A stretch of 64,000 nucleotides of DNA from Pollenia angustigena (Eukaryota > Arthropoda > Insecta > Diptera > Polleniidae). The notes beneath the pieces are model-generated. The model searched no databases and was not told the DNA's origin. It worked only from the letters and a program-made list of their open reading frames with translations. Positions 44,962 to 55,650 of this stretch are shown one piece after another (position 1 is the stretch's first letter; every line of letters begins with the position of its first letter). The stretch spans positions 181,485,253-181,549,252 of the forward strand of contig OV884060.1 in the NCBI GenBank assembly GCA_930367215.1, in the 5' to 3' direction. A program made the position numbers and the translations under genes.

Positions 44962-46152
44962 TAGAGTTGTCAACCGATTAAGAATAATTCGATTAATCGA
45001 TCAAACAAAAACACACTCTTGTTCGAATAATTTTACAATGGCGATTTTCGAATAACGAATAACGAATAAATCGATTAAATTATGTCGATTAATCGAACAA
45101 TTTTTTTTTATTAAAAAATAAATTAATAAAAGACTAATAAGAAATAAAAGCTTAGAATTTGATTTATTCTCATACGTTTTAAGCGATTTTATACAAAATG
45201 TAGAAAAAGTAAAAAATATTGTTGCTATTGCATTCATTGTAATTAATCCCAATGTTTACTAGGCAAAAACCATGTTAAGTATTCATTGTATTTCAAAAAT
45301 ATATCTTATGTTCGTATTAAACAAATCTTTGATAAACAATTGTAACAGCTGTTTTCTTTTTAAATCAAACGTTAAACAATTTTCATGAAATGTTGATTAA
45401 GTTAATCAGAGCCGTTCACATTACATTTCAGATGATTTAGATGACAGATGATAAACAAAAAAAAAAAAAAAATGCAACACACAAATTAAAATTTCTTTAA
45501 ATTATTAAAAATGGATAAAAAATACTTTAATAAAGTGATCAGAACATCATTTTAAACATATTAATTATGGAATTGTGAAAATTTACGAATTATTTAAAGT
45601 CAAATAAAAACATTAAGAAGAAAACGCGTTTAAAGTGTGAACATAGCATAAGTGTCACAATATTACAATAGAAAACGATGCAGTAGAAGATAATCCAACG
45701 ATATCAAAATATGCCGAACTTTTTAGAATGGAAAAATAAATACAGAGAGACTGCGGTTGTTTTATAGAAGAAGTTGTACGCAGAAGTTTGGCTGAAGATG
45801 GAAGGGCTGCAAACGCCTTTCGAAAATCCAAAGTTGTATCGGATTATTTAAGAATTAAGGATTTTACGATTCCTTTAAGTAATACAACGATATGGAGCTT
45901 AGATGAAAAGTTGTACGCATCAAAAAAAGAAGTCATAGTGGATTTGAGAAAAAATAAAGTAGAAAATGGAAGATTTTCCATAGTTGTAAATTAACGGACG
46001 GATGTATCTTATTTAAAATATGTAATTTTTTTATTCGTTATTCTCATCGATTAATCGAATAATTTTTCAGATTTAATCGTTAGATCGGACGAACAAAAAC
46101 AATTATTTGAATTATTCGAACAAAGCTGAAAGGCGAATAATTGACAACTCTA
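44962..46152 (+). mobile_element. hAT element with transposase remnant
   Basis: ATTAATAC at 44954-44961 and 46153-46160 (8-bp duplication). Ends TAGAGTTGTCAA and TTGACAACTCTA; sub-terminal ATTCGATTAATCGA motifs at both ends. Contains a transposase fragment at about 45750-45994. The last bases of this element (CTA before ATTAATAC) are also present, inverted, at the very end of the window, so the right arm of the duplication probably carried it too. Confidence 0.87.
45750..45994 (+). pseudogene. hAT transposase N-terminal fragment
   Basis: Frame reads EDGRAANAFRKSKVVSDYL, IPLSNTTIWSLDEKLY and ends ENGRFSIVVN with a stop where hAT transposases continue into the catalytic domain (FSI..DEWT). Only this stretch survives. 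Confidence 0.65.
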
Positions 46153-46190
46153 ATTAATACATACACATGTTTGCTGTTTCCCTGAAGTAA

Positions 46191-46590
46191 ACCTGGGTGC
46201 AAGTGTCTCCAAGTCACCAGTTTTGTCGACTATATTGGTGACATTGTCAACGAATTGTCTACATTACATTTGCCACTATATTTGCCTTTAATACGAAAAA
46301 GATGAGATGTATTATTCCTATTAAGTTGAAGAAATAATAAAAAAAAATTGTTATTATTTCGTATTCTTACAAAAATGTGCTAGCGATTCTCTGGATCCAA
46401 TGTCTACATATGTTCCCAAAGGAAGTGCCTAGCCAGTAGTACCAACGTCAGTAGTAGATTTCCAATGACACGCACATGTTAAATGTCTATTGTAAATAAC
46501 ATTGTCTGGGGTATATCAAGTCACTAGTACTGGTGACTATGTCAATAGTGAATCAGTACAGATTCACTAGTGACATTTCCTGCAGGGTTT
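46191..46590. mobile_element. MITE, ACCTGGGTGCAAGTGTC end, left-arm copy
   Basis: Imperfect inverted ends ACCTGGGTGCAAGTGTC and GACATTTCCTGCAGGGT; internal GTCACTAGTACTGGTGAC-type palindromes. The inverted twin is 63522-63961, which has small insertions (near 63740-63770 and 63830-63850) relative to this copy. Confidence 0.7.
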
Positions 46591-47253
46591 TGCCAGCCAA
46601 AGTGTGTGAGTGTTTGTGTTTTTGGTATTTTTATACCCTTCACCGAAGGTAAAAGGGTATATGGGTGATTCCACGAAAGTTGACCCCTTGCAAGCAAAAA
46701 ATAAAATTATCAACTTTGACCCATTTTAGCTCTTTTGTTATAGAAAATATACGTATCCATTACATCCTGGGGTGTATGATTATTTTTTTTTTTTTTTTTT
46801 TTTGTAAAAAAATCTACTTTAACTTGGTGCATCATACACTTTTTCCCCCTTTATACTGAGTCTTTTTTTAAATCACTTGACAACACTTTTATAACGGTAG
46901 TTAGCAATCAAAACAATTACCAGCTGACAGTTGTTACTTTTGTCTACGTTCAGCAGAAAATTTGCACGTGTAGCTTTCAAATTATAATTTTGAGAAATTT
47001 TTCAAAATCACTAATTTGTGTCACGACCGTGACCACGCAAATAAAAAAAGTTTAAATTTTGTGAAAACTGTTAAAGCTATAAAAAAACACAGTTGCTAAG
47101 GGTGACAAGGTAAGTAAGTTAAAGAGTTTCATGTAGCAAAATAAGCGCTCGGAAGTCATTTCAATTTTTTTTTAATTTATTGAGAATGTCACGACCGTTA
47201 CCTTATTGAAAATGGTGTTCAACTTTTTCTTACTAACTATAGCTTAACAAACC
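46591..47253. other. Repeat ends upstream of the transposase remnant
   Basis: A TATACCCTTCACCGAAGGTA repeat end at about 46633-46652 is followed by GGGTGATTCCACGAAAGTTG at about 46659-46678, which looks like a transposon terminus. GTCACGACCGT occurs at 47018 and 47188. A T tract lies at 46781-46803. Confidence 0.5.
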
Positions 47254-48544
47254 ATGGACTCCCAAAGCAAGATGCAAAGATATCGGAAGAGATTGAAGGA
47301 AGATCCAGTAAAATACAAAGCTCATTTGAAAAAAGCAAGAGAAAGAAATAAAAAACGGCGGCTGGCTGCAAAAGAGTCATTGAGTGAAGAAATGCTTGCT
47401 CACAATCGGAATACTGATCGCGAACGTCAAAGGAAGTGTCGTGAAAAAAAGAACATAGGGAAGGAGAAAGTTGTTGAAGCTGCAGCCTCATCATCAAATA
47501 TAGGAAGCTTTAAGTCCGATCGTTCACTTAAAAAGGCAGTAACAAAAGTTAAGGTCAAACTACCGAGCAGCCCCTCGAAGAAAATTGCAGTTGTGAAGAG
47601 ACTTGCTTCTGAGCTAGTTGGTCCTGAAATGGATTTGATTTTCACCAAGCGACGTAGCGGAAAAATTAATCGCCTATCTGATGCCGAGTTAGAAAAAGTC
47701 AAAAACTTATTTTTGAGGGACGATGTAAGCTACCAAACACCAGGACGAAAGGACACAAAACTAATAAACGGAGTACAAATGCAATTGAAGTATATGGTGA
47801 TGACGGTTGGAGAATGTTATCAGCTTTTTAAGGAAGAAAATGCACAAATAAAAACTGGGAAGTCTTTGTTTTACGCAAGTCGGCCAAAACATGTACGCCT
47901 CAATTCACAAACTCCATCAAACATGTGCGTCTGTATTTACCACGCCAACTTTGAATTTTTGCTTCAATCAGTTTCTGAAGTGGTCTCTACAGTGCCTAAA
48001 TCTGCTAAGGATTTGATGAATGAACTTTGCTGTGACAACAAATGAGGCTTGCATGACTAGCAGTTGCAAGAACTGCGACACAATTTTTGATATATTGCCA
48101 TTGAATTATAGTTCAGATGCAACTGTGCGTTGGAAACAATGGACCAAAAATGAACATCATACTCAAATAAGCGAGGAGGAAGGCACTTTTCAAGTTTTAC
48201 TTCAAACATTCGAAAGCAAACTCCAAAGATTTAAGCAACATTTTTATGTGCACCGAACACAGAGCGATCAATTTCGCGAGGCTAAGGAGCGGATTGAATC
48301 AAATGAAGCGGTCGTTCAGATAGATTTCGCTGAAAATTTCACGTTGATTTCGCAGGACGAAGTGCAAAGCGCACACTGGAACCAAGCTCAAGCAACTGTG
48401 TTTACAGCCTGTGCTTGGGTGAAAACTGAATTGGCCCTGAAATCATATTCTTATGCAATCATAAGTGATGACTTGACGCACAATTGGAGAAGTGGGCGTG
48501 GTACCTCCCGTAGAAAAAATATCAAAAACTTCATAAAAACCTGA
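47254..48544 (+). pseudogene. DDE-like transposase of uncertain superfamily, frameshifted
   Basis: Frame 1 runs 47254-48045; the protein continues in the next frame from 48020 (NEACMTSSCKNC) to 48544. The N-terminus (QRYRKRLKEDPVKYKAHLKK) is basic. A mid block, ECYQLFKEENAQIKTGKSLF, precedes SRPKHVRLNSQ. Then VVQIDFAENFTLISQDEVQS and, about 40 residues later, YAIISDDLTHN: two Asp in strand-like settings, as in the first two positions of a DDE triad. FMTDG just after 48544, in another frame, may belong to the third region. I know this protein type from many invertebrate genomes as a transposon product but cannot name the superfamily. Confidence 0.65.
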
Positions 48545-48550
48545 ATTTGT

Positions 48551-48850
48551 GCACTGCTTTATGACCGATGGTTACACCTTATATATCAAAAGACCGGAAA
48601 TCTTTAGTAGAAAATATTTTCTGAAAATTTTGGAAAAATCGGTTCAGATGCAAAAAAGTTATGGCCAAAATAAAATTTTTTTTTATTAAAATACCCATTT
48701 TCGGGAATCATAGATCTTCCCGAGTCCAAACTTTTTAAGTCAAGTAAATGGTAAATTTCTTCCTTAGCACGTCGGTATTTAAATCTTTCAAATCGGCTTA
48801 AAAATGGCTAAGTTATGATCAAAATACTGCAATCCCAAAAATTATTTTTT
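48551..48850. repeat. Interspersed repeat (partner at 55855-56135)
   Basis: GACCGATGGTTACACCTTAT, AAATCGGTTCAGATGCAAAA and GATCTTCCCGAGTC blocks recur inverted in 55855-56135. No coding frame. Confidence 0.65.
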
Positions 48851-49016
48851 TTATACCCTTCACCGAAGGTAAAATATAAATATAAACTTTGTCATTCCGT
48901 TTGTAATTTCTACAATATTGATCCTACACCCTATAAAGTATATATATTCTGGGTTCTTATGAAAAGCGAAGTTCAAATCCGGCTGTCCGTCTGTCCGTCT
49001 GTCAATTTTATGTAGA
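48851..49016 (+). repeat. TATACCCTTCACCGAAGGT repeat with GTCCGTCT motifs
   Basis: Begins TATACCCTTCACCGAAGGT; includes CACCCTATAAAGTATATATA and GGCTGTCCGTCTGTCCGTCT. Related pieces are inverted at 55757-55815 and 56505-56670. A common fly repeat type. Confidence 0.7.
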
Positions 49017-49185
49017 TTACGTTTTTGCTATACGATTTAAAAAAAATCGACCCGCCCTAGTATACATACATATATCCAACGAATTTAAAAATAAAAAGAT
49101 AGTTTTTTTTTACTATTTACTATGAGTATTTATTAATTTTACGTATGAGCTCTTTACAAGTTTAATGTGGCCAAGCTTTTATTTT

Positions 49186-49830
49186 AAAAATAATGCAATT
49201 TAGTTCCTCAAAAAATTGTGCAGAAGACGACGCAATATTTTTTCCACTTGACTTTCAAAATATTTTAGAAGTTAATGACAGTGTATCACCTAATAATCCA
49301 ACCCCCTTGATAGATATCGCAGATATATACCAGGAAAATTAAGCATATTTTGATGAAAGTGCCGACAGCTTTAACTCTGTGAATGTGTCAATAGAACTTA
49401 CTTCTAGTCGATATTTCATTGGCTACATAGCGCAATGAGTATCCTGCACTAAAAGCCGAATGGATATGATTAAACCATCTCAAATTTTAACATACCCATC
49501 AGAAATGTATATCCATACGAAAAACTATGAATATTAATCTGATTTTGGAAGTTTATGTTCACCCTCTGATTTGTTTTTCGAAATATGCAAAATTAACATA
49601 AAAGTTTTCGAAAATTTATTTTAAAAGAACAGAGCAATGAAACACAAAAAAAAGTTATTATGGAGCAGTGCGTAGAATGTACTAATAATACCATTTATTC
49701 GTTTTGGTTTGACGAGAAAAATGATTGTTACAACCATAGATTGGAATTTTTAAATTTGCTTATACTGGTATTACTAAGAAAGCATTCCTCTTGGGAGACA
49801 TATAAAATACAAAACTTCGAATGCTGAAAA
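49186..49830 (+). pseudogene. Degenerate transposon-type reading frame, left arm
   Basis: ATG at about 49192 opens MQFSSSKNCAEDD, runs to a stop near 49340 and resumes (SADSFNSVNVSIELTSSRYF, FIGYIA). Later frames show PSDLFFEICKINIKVFENLF and YNHRLEFLNLLILVLLRKH, reminiscent of the C-terminus of P/THAP-like transposases. The inverted twin is at about 62125-62757. The family is a guess. Confidence 0.35.
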
Positions 49831-50180
49831 AGCTAAAATTTTAAAACATTAATAGGTATGTACTTGTCGTATTACTCGTCATTATAATCCTATCGTTAAT
49901 AATTTTGTAGATCTAATTATGCTTTTGCTGATCCGTGTACGAGGCTATGTCATCAATATAATTATTTGTCTGAATTTGTTGATTATTATTTAAGTTGCTG
50001 TAAAATATAACAATTTTTACATAAATAAATAAAAATAAAAGTATAATATGCGAACAACTTTAATAATATGGCTTTGATTTTATTGGATTTCATTCTATAT
50101 ATTGTAAGTAGCGAAATCCACATATTTTTTTTGTCCTATCCTAATCCCGCGAAGCTCTTCGCTTGTCTGCAGGAAAGAAA

Positions 50181-50257
50181 CCAGAGTATCTAACGGGAAT
50201 CGAACCCGCAACCGCAGCGCTGATCGACTAGCTCACTACCAACTAGCCTACCGGGGC
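50181..50257 (-). repeat. tRNA-like SINE head, left arm
   Basis: On the minus strand, TAGGCTAGTTGG fits an A box and GGGTTCGATTCCCG a B box; the acceptor ends do not pair, so this is not a working tRNA. Its inverted twin is 61690-61766. Confidence 0.7.
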
Positions 50258-51189
50258 TAGTTGGTGGTGCTTATTGCTTTATCTTGTAAAAACATTTTTG
50301 CAGACCCTTTAAAGAATTTTACAAACTTCAAAAAGTAAGACGGAAGGAGCACACAAACTTCCAAAGCCTGAACCTGTTGCATAATTTGTGATAATAATTT
50401 GTTGTGATAATAAATAAAATTGGATTTTTCTGCGGAAACGATTTAATAATTTTTCAAATAATACAATTTTAATAAAAATAAAATTTAAAGAAATTACGTT
50501 CATACACATCAAACTGGTGGCAAATTTTTATGAAAATTAAAAGTATTTTGAGTATCATCAAATTCACATTGAACCATACTTGTGAGTTTTTTATTACTAA
50601 CACAATTACAAAATTGTGAGTTTGATGAGGCATGTTAATGTGTGGCCATGTCGCTTTAGAAAATATAAAATATCTTTTATGAACAAAGCAGTTTATTCTT
50701 TCAGAAAAATTATTTTTGATATGCCTACAATTGTTTATATTTAGACAATAACAGCATTTGAACTTCGGTGCGAATCGATATAATTTCATTTGTACAACAA
50801 TAAAACACATATTATTGCCCTACAATTAAAATCTGTCACATTTGGTTTAACGTAGGTTATTTGCACAGAAATGGAATGCAAACAAAACATCTTTTATTAT
50901 TTAAATGTGTTTTCAACGAGAAAACCAGACTTCTTTTAGTTTGTTTTTATTCTTTTAATGCAATGTATACACATACAAACACACACACTCGTGTGCACAA
51001 ACATATACGCTGATAAGTGAGAAAAGTTCTCTGAATAATAAAGACTGTAATTTACTCTCACAAGTGGATTTAGCGGCTAAATCCACCAGAAAAATTAATA
51101 TAGAGAGAAAAATGTATGAACTTTGTATGGTCGTGCAATCTATCTATCTATATAAACAAAAATCAATGTTGTTCGTTGGTAATTGCATC

Positions 51190-52440
51190 AGTTGAGAACG
51201 GCTGGACCGATTTGGACAGTTTTTTTTTTCTAATGATCGTCATGGTCCAACTTAGGTTTTTACGGAAAGAAAATTTTGCCACGCCCACTTTGCCCGATTT
51301 TTCTAAAATCAGAAAACGGCTCCCTCGATTTGACTAATTTTTCTTTCAAATGTTCGTATCAATGCATTTTAAGTTTCCATCGAAAGAAAAATTTACCACG
51401 CCTACTTTTACGCCCACTTTTTCTATTAAGCACATAACTTGAGGATGGCTTGACCGATTTGGACAATTTTTTCTTTAAAGTAATCGCCATGGTCCAACTT
51501 AGGTTTATACGGAAAGAAAATTGTTCCCCGCCCACTTTTACGCCCACTTCTTTCGATTTACCTAAAATCAGAAAACGGCTCCATCGATTTGACTAATTTT
51601 TCTTTCAAATGTTCGTATCAATGCATTTTAAGTTTCCTTCGAAAGAAAAATTTACCACGCCTACTTTTACGCCCACTTTTTCTATTAAGCACATAACTTG
51701 AGGATGGCTTGACCGATTTGGACGATTTTTTCTTTAAAGTGATCGCCATGGTCCAACTTAGGTTTATACGGAAAGAAAATTGTTCCCCGCCCACTTTTTT
51801 CGATTTACCTAAAATCAGAAAACGGCTCCATCGATTTGACTAATTTTTCTTTCAAATGTTCGTATCAATGCATTTTAAGTTTCCATCGAAAGAAAAATTT
51901 ACCATGCCTACTTTTACGCCCACTTTTTCTATTAAGCACATAACTTGAGGATGGCTTGACCGATTTGGACGACTTCTTCTTTAAAGTGGTCGCCATGGTC
52001 CAACTTAGGTTTATACGGCAAGAAAATTTTGTCCCGCCCACTTTGTACGATTTACCTAAAATCAGAAAACGGCTCCATCGATTTGACTAATTTTTCTTTC
52101 AAATGTTCGTATCAATGCATTTTAAGATTCCATCGAAAGAAAAATTTACCACGCCTACTTTTACGCCCATTTTTTCTATTAAGCACATAACTTGAGGATG
52201 GCTTGACCGATTTGGACGATTTCTTCTTTAAAGTGATCGCCATGGTCCAACTTAGGTTTATACGGCAAGAAAATTTTATCGCGCCCACTTTTACGCCCAC
52301 TTTGTACGATTTACCTAAAATCCGAAAACGGCTCCATAGATTTGACTAATTTTTCTTTCAAATGTTCGTATTATTCCATTTTAAGTTTTCATCGAAAGAA
52401 AAATTTACCAAGCCTACTTTTACGCCTACTACGAAACAAT
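51190..52440. repeat. ~247-base tandem array inside the Helitron
   Basis: The mark CATGGTCCAACTTAGG occurs at 51241, 51488, 51747, 51994 and 52241 (spacings 247, 259, 247, 247); the longer unit has an extra CACTTTTACGCC block. Each unit contains CTTGACCGATTTGGAC, CATCGATTTGACTAATTTTT and CCTACTTTTACGCCCA. About five units. Confidence 0.88.
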
Positions 52441-52925
52441 CAAAGCCGATTTGCAGGTACGATGATTTGTTGGCAGGTGATTTTTGGCAAACACTGCCAG
52501 TGATACCACGATCAACGCCCGCCGATGAATTAAATGCAAGTTTGAAGTCGTCTGCTTTGTGGAAACACGTTTGGAAGCTCAAAATGACTCTGAAAATGCG
52601 GGTCGTGCTGCAAAACAATCAATCTCGAGACGTATTTTCCAAACAATTGCTGGACATAGGAAACGACAAAATCCCGGTGGATATTGCAATTTCTGCCGGT
52701 TCACCGAATCAAGTCCGAACTCATCCGAAAGGTGTTTTCAAACATTATACAAAATTACAGAAATCATGATTTGTTGAGCGAACGTGCTATACTAGCTACG
52801 TTGATGTCGACGAACTGAATTTTAAGATTCAAAGTGAAATCGCTGGCAAGTTGGAGACGAACAAATCGGTAGATTCCATTACTTCTCAGATCTCCCTGGG
52901 ATTACCCGGATAACCTCCTCATAAA
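52441..52925 (+). pseudogene. PIF1-like Helitron helicase, central fragment
   Basis: Reads GDFWQTLPVIPRSTPADELN, ASLKSSALWKHVWKL, MRVVLQNN, FSKQLLDIGNDKIPVDIA, then after frameshifts VDELNFKIQSEIAGKLETN. This is the order of motifs III onward in Helitron RepHel helicases. It begins in the tandem array without motif I and is cut at 52925 by a second Helitron end. Confidence 0.82.
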
Positions 52926-53868
52926 TCTATATATATAAAATAGGATGTGTGTGTATGTATGTATGTGTGTATGTAACGTATGGACTCCAAAACGGCTGGG
53001 CCGATTTTGATGAAATTTTCAGGGAATCTTCAGAATATTAAGGCGGGTGACACCGTGAAGTCGTGAAGATTTTCGGTCTGGGGGCGGAGGGGCGTGACAA
53101 AATCCATAACTTGAGAACGGCTTGACCGATTTGAACGAGTTTTTCTTTAAAATGATCGCAATGGTCCAACTTAGGTTTTTACGGAAAGAAAATTTTGCTC
53201 CGCCCACTTTTTTCGATTTACCTAAAATCAGAAAACGGTTCTTCCATCGAGTTGACTAATTTTTCTTTCAAATGTTCGTATTAATCAACTTTAAGTTTTC
53301 AACGAAAAAAAAATTTACCACGCCTACTTTTACGCCCACTTTTTCTATTAAGCGCATAACTGGAGAACGGCTTGACCGATTTGGACGAATTTTCTTTAAA
53401 ATGATCGCCATGGTCTAACTTAGGTTTTGCGGAAAGAAGATGTTGCCCTGCCCACTTTTACGCCCACTTTTTTGAATTACCCAAAATCAGAAAACGGCTC
53501 CATCGATTTCACTAATTTTTCTTTTAAATGTTTGTATTAATCCATTTTAAGTTTTCATCGAAAGAAAAATATACCACGCTACTTTTTCTATTTATCTAAA
53601 ATCGGAAAAAAGTTGCATCGATTTTGCGGAGCCCTAAGGGAATCAGTTCGAACAAAATTTCCACTGTTGATTCGACAACAAAAATAGGCATACGAAACCC
53701 TTATGAAAGCTGTGAAAGATAAAACTGGAGGGATTTTTTTCTAAACGCTCCCGGTGGAACTGGGAAAACTTTTTAAGTTAGCTGAATATTTTTCTTACCA
53801 ACTAAAATCGTCTGGAAATACAACACTAATGTTTGCTTAGGGCCAGCAACGCGGACCGGGTCAGCTAG
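52926..53868 (+). mobile_element. Inner, non-autonomous Helitron
   Basis: TCTATATATATAAAATAGG after an A begins a second 5' terminus; the shared 3' end is CTAG at 53865-53868. Two more units of the ~250-base repeat lie near 53100-53600 (marks at about 53158 and 53409). Confidence 0.78.
53685..53800 (+). pseudogene. Helicase motif I fragment
   Basis: ETLMKAVKDKTGGIFF followed, after a one-base shift, by NAPGGTGKTF (about 53741-53771): the Walker A box of PIF1-type helicases. Only this piece survives near the Helitron 3' end. Confidence 0.72.
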
Positions 53869-53896
53869 TATCTTTATAAATCTATAGTCTTTGGCT

Positions 53897-54490
53897 TGAC
53901 ACACTTTATTTCTTGCCTCTCTTGCCAACAAACTTTTTCTGTCCGGCAAGAAATGTCTATAGTGTAAATTGCGACAAATAAAGATTACGCCTTGCGCATG
54001 TTTTACCGTTTGATGACGTAGTAGTTCCATTGTAAAGATTAACAAGTCTCTTTTATATGTGAACATCGCAATTTCTTACAAAAAATGTATGTAAGTGATA
54101 GTGGGCAACCCAGCAATTAAATTACTCAGAGAGTTTAAATTTAAAAATATTATATCAATTGTAAAAAAACTTAGAATTTTGCTTAATACCTATTTTATAT
54201 AAAAAATATTATAACAATAAATAAAAGTTTTGGCTGAAGTGCACTTTACGGGGCGTACGAAAAAAAAATAAAAAAAATATGCAACCCGATTCAGAATAAA
54301 AAAACCATAATTAAAATCTAAGGGGGCTGAGGCCCGTGGTGCCCTCTGGACCCAAAAAACTGCCCCGCCCACTTTGTGATATGTGTGGGTACTCAAATTA
54401 AAGGTAATTTGCTCACGATTGCAAATATGTATTTTGTTTTTGTGTTCGCATATTATTTTCCTCTCTAGGTTAATTTAAGTATCTTTTAGG
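53897..54490. other. Spacer between arms, no gene
   Basis: 53897-53970 is a repeat shared, inverted, with 44740-44815. The rest is AT-rich with no coding frame. Confidence 0.5.
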
Positions 54491-54830
54491 TGCAGAAAAG
54501 CTTTAGTTAGCGAAGCCGGTGTTTGTTATACCATAGAGGAGAAAATCCTTGCGACCGGCCAAAGGCCGGCTATACAGAGAAGCTTTAGTTAGCGAAGCCG
54601 GTATTTGTTATACCATAGAGGGTAAAATCCTTGCGCCCGGCCGAAGGCCGGCTATGCAGAGAAGCTTAAGTTAGCGAAGCCGGTCTTTGTTATACCATAG
54701 AGCAGAAAATCCTTGCACCCGGCCGAAGGCCGGCTATGCAGAGAAGCTTTAGTTAGCGAATCCGGTTTTTTTATTCCATAGAGGAGAAAATCCATGCGCC
54801 CGGCCGAAGGCCGGCTACGCAGAAAAGAAT
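54490..54830. repeat. ~83-base tandem repeat, four units
   Basis: AGCTTTAGTTAGCGAA marks at about 54500, 54582, 54662 and 54745. Each unit has a GC-rich hairpin (CGGCCGAAGGCCGG) and a GTTATACCATAGAG block. The minus-strand open frame with repeated RPSAG peptides is a by-product of the array. Confidence 0.85.
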
Positions 54831-55019
54831 TCCTTAGCACATCGGAAATAGGCTATTAGTTACAACAAAAAATAAAATTTTTTTTTTTTTAAATCGAACA
54901 TAAAACATTAAAAAATACAAAATAAAACAAATAATTTACAAACGTGAGCAAACTATCTTTAATTTGAGTACCTACACATAGATGTGAGTGGATGGGTGCA
55001 CTTTTTTTTTACCCATTAA

Positions 55020-55650
55020 TTTAATTGTATTTTTTAACATTTGGTAGATCGAAATTTGCTTTCCTGAATGATTATCCATTTTAATTGATTTTACATGTTT
55101 TTCCTTACTTCTGTTTTTTCGTACTTTTGTCAAGAATTTTTCTTGAAGTCCAAGTACATTTTTTTTGTTTTTTCATTTTGTCTTTCTCTTTTCTGTTGAC
55201 CTTTTTCAGCACAACTTGAAGGACAAATGTACACATAGAGCTCGTGCCTTAGCTTTAACAATAATTAGTATTGTGGTTATTTTGTTGAACTATTTATGGT
55301 TTTAATCCAAATTTTTAATATTTTTAATTAGGCTTAAGTTCATGAAATTTAATTTTCATTAAATTATTTTTATGAAGAAAGGAATTTTTACAACATGAAA
55401 ATTAATTAAAATTGTTATTGATAATCTTTCATTCTTGACGTGGCTCGGGCTCGAACCCTGGCCGGCAGGTTACCATGACATGTTTCGATCGCAACCACTC
55501 GATCTCCTCAGATGGATTTGCCGTCTTACACTCGCAGCCATCGACGACTGCTGACGTCAATAGTCAAACATCAATCCTTAAACTAAATTGTATTTTTTAA
55601 CATTTGGTAGATCGAAATTTGCTTTCCTGAATGATTATTTAAGAAGGGTA
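55020..55650 (-). repeat. tRNA-like repeat unit, inverted copy
   Basis: Nearly identical, on the minus strand, to 470-1080. The block TTTGGTAGATCGAAATTTGC appears at about 55040 and again at about 55600, so about 1.1 units of a ~560-base repeat are present head to tail. B-box block (GGTTCGAGCCC complement) lies at about 55450. Confidence 0.85.

Larger units (their letters stand above)
51139..53868 (+). mobile_element. Helitron block, inserted between A and T
   Basis: Starts TCTATCTATCTATATAAAC and ends GGGTCAGCTAG; host bases are A on the left and T on the right, the Helitron rule. The right arm of the inverted duplication keeps the empty site (complement of 60571-60590 reads GTGCAATATCTTTA), so both borders are exact. 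It contains a tandem array, PIF1-like helicase pieces and a second Helitron 5' end at 52926. No Rep domain seen. Confidence 0.9.
46153..53895. repeat. Left arm of large inverted duplication
   Basis: Segments 46153-46612, about 49010-51138 and 53869-53895 match, inverted, 63490-64000, 60591-62945 and 60549-60580. In a 342-base sample (50469-50810 against 61154-61495) I count five base differences. The middle (46613-49010) is not shared. The Helitron at 51139-53868 is an insertion absent from the other arm. Confidence 0.88.

Noticed and set aside
50181..50257. Functional tRNA gene
   Set aside because: A and B boxes are present, but the acceptor stem does not close and it is embedded in a repeated unit; better read as a SINE head.
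50469..50810. 113-aa open frame, mirrored at 61154-61495
   Set aside because: Both copies are open, but the arms differ by only about five bases, so openness is inherited. Three of the five differences change the amino acid, giving no sign of selection.
51190..52440. CRISPR array or host satellite
   Set aside because: Units are ~247 bases without short repeat/unique spacer structure, the genome is eukaryotic, and the array lies inside Helitron borders.
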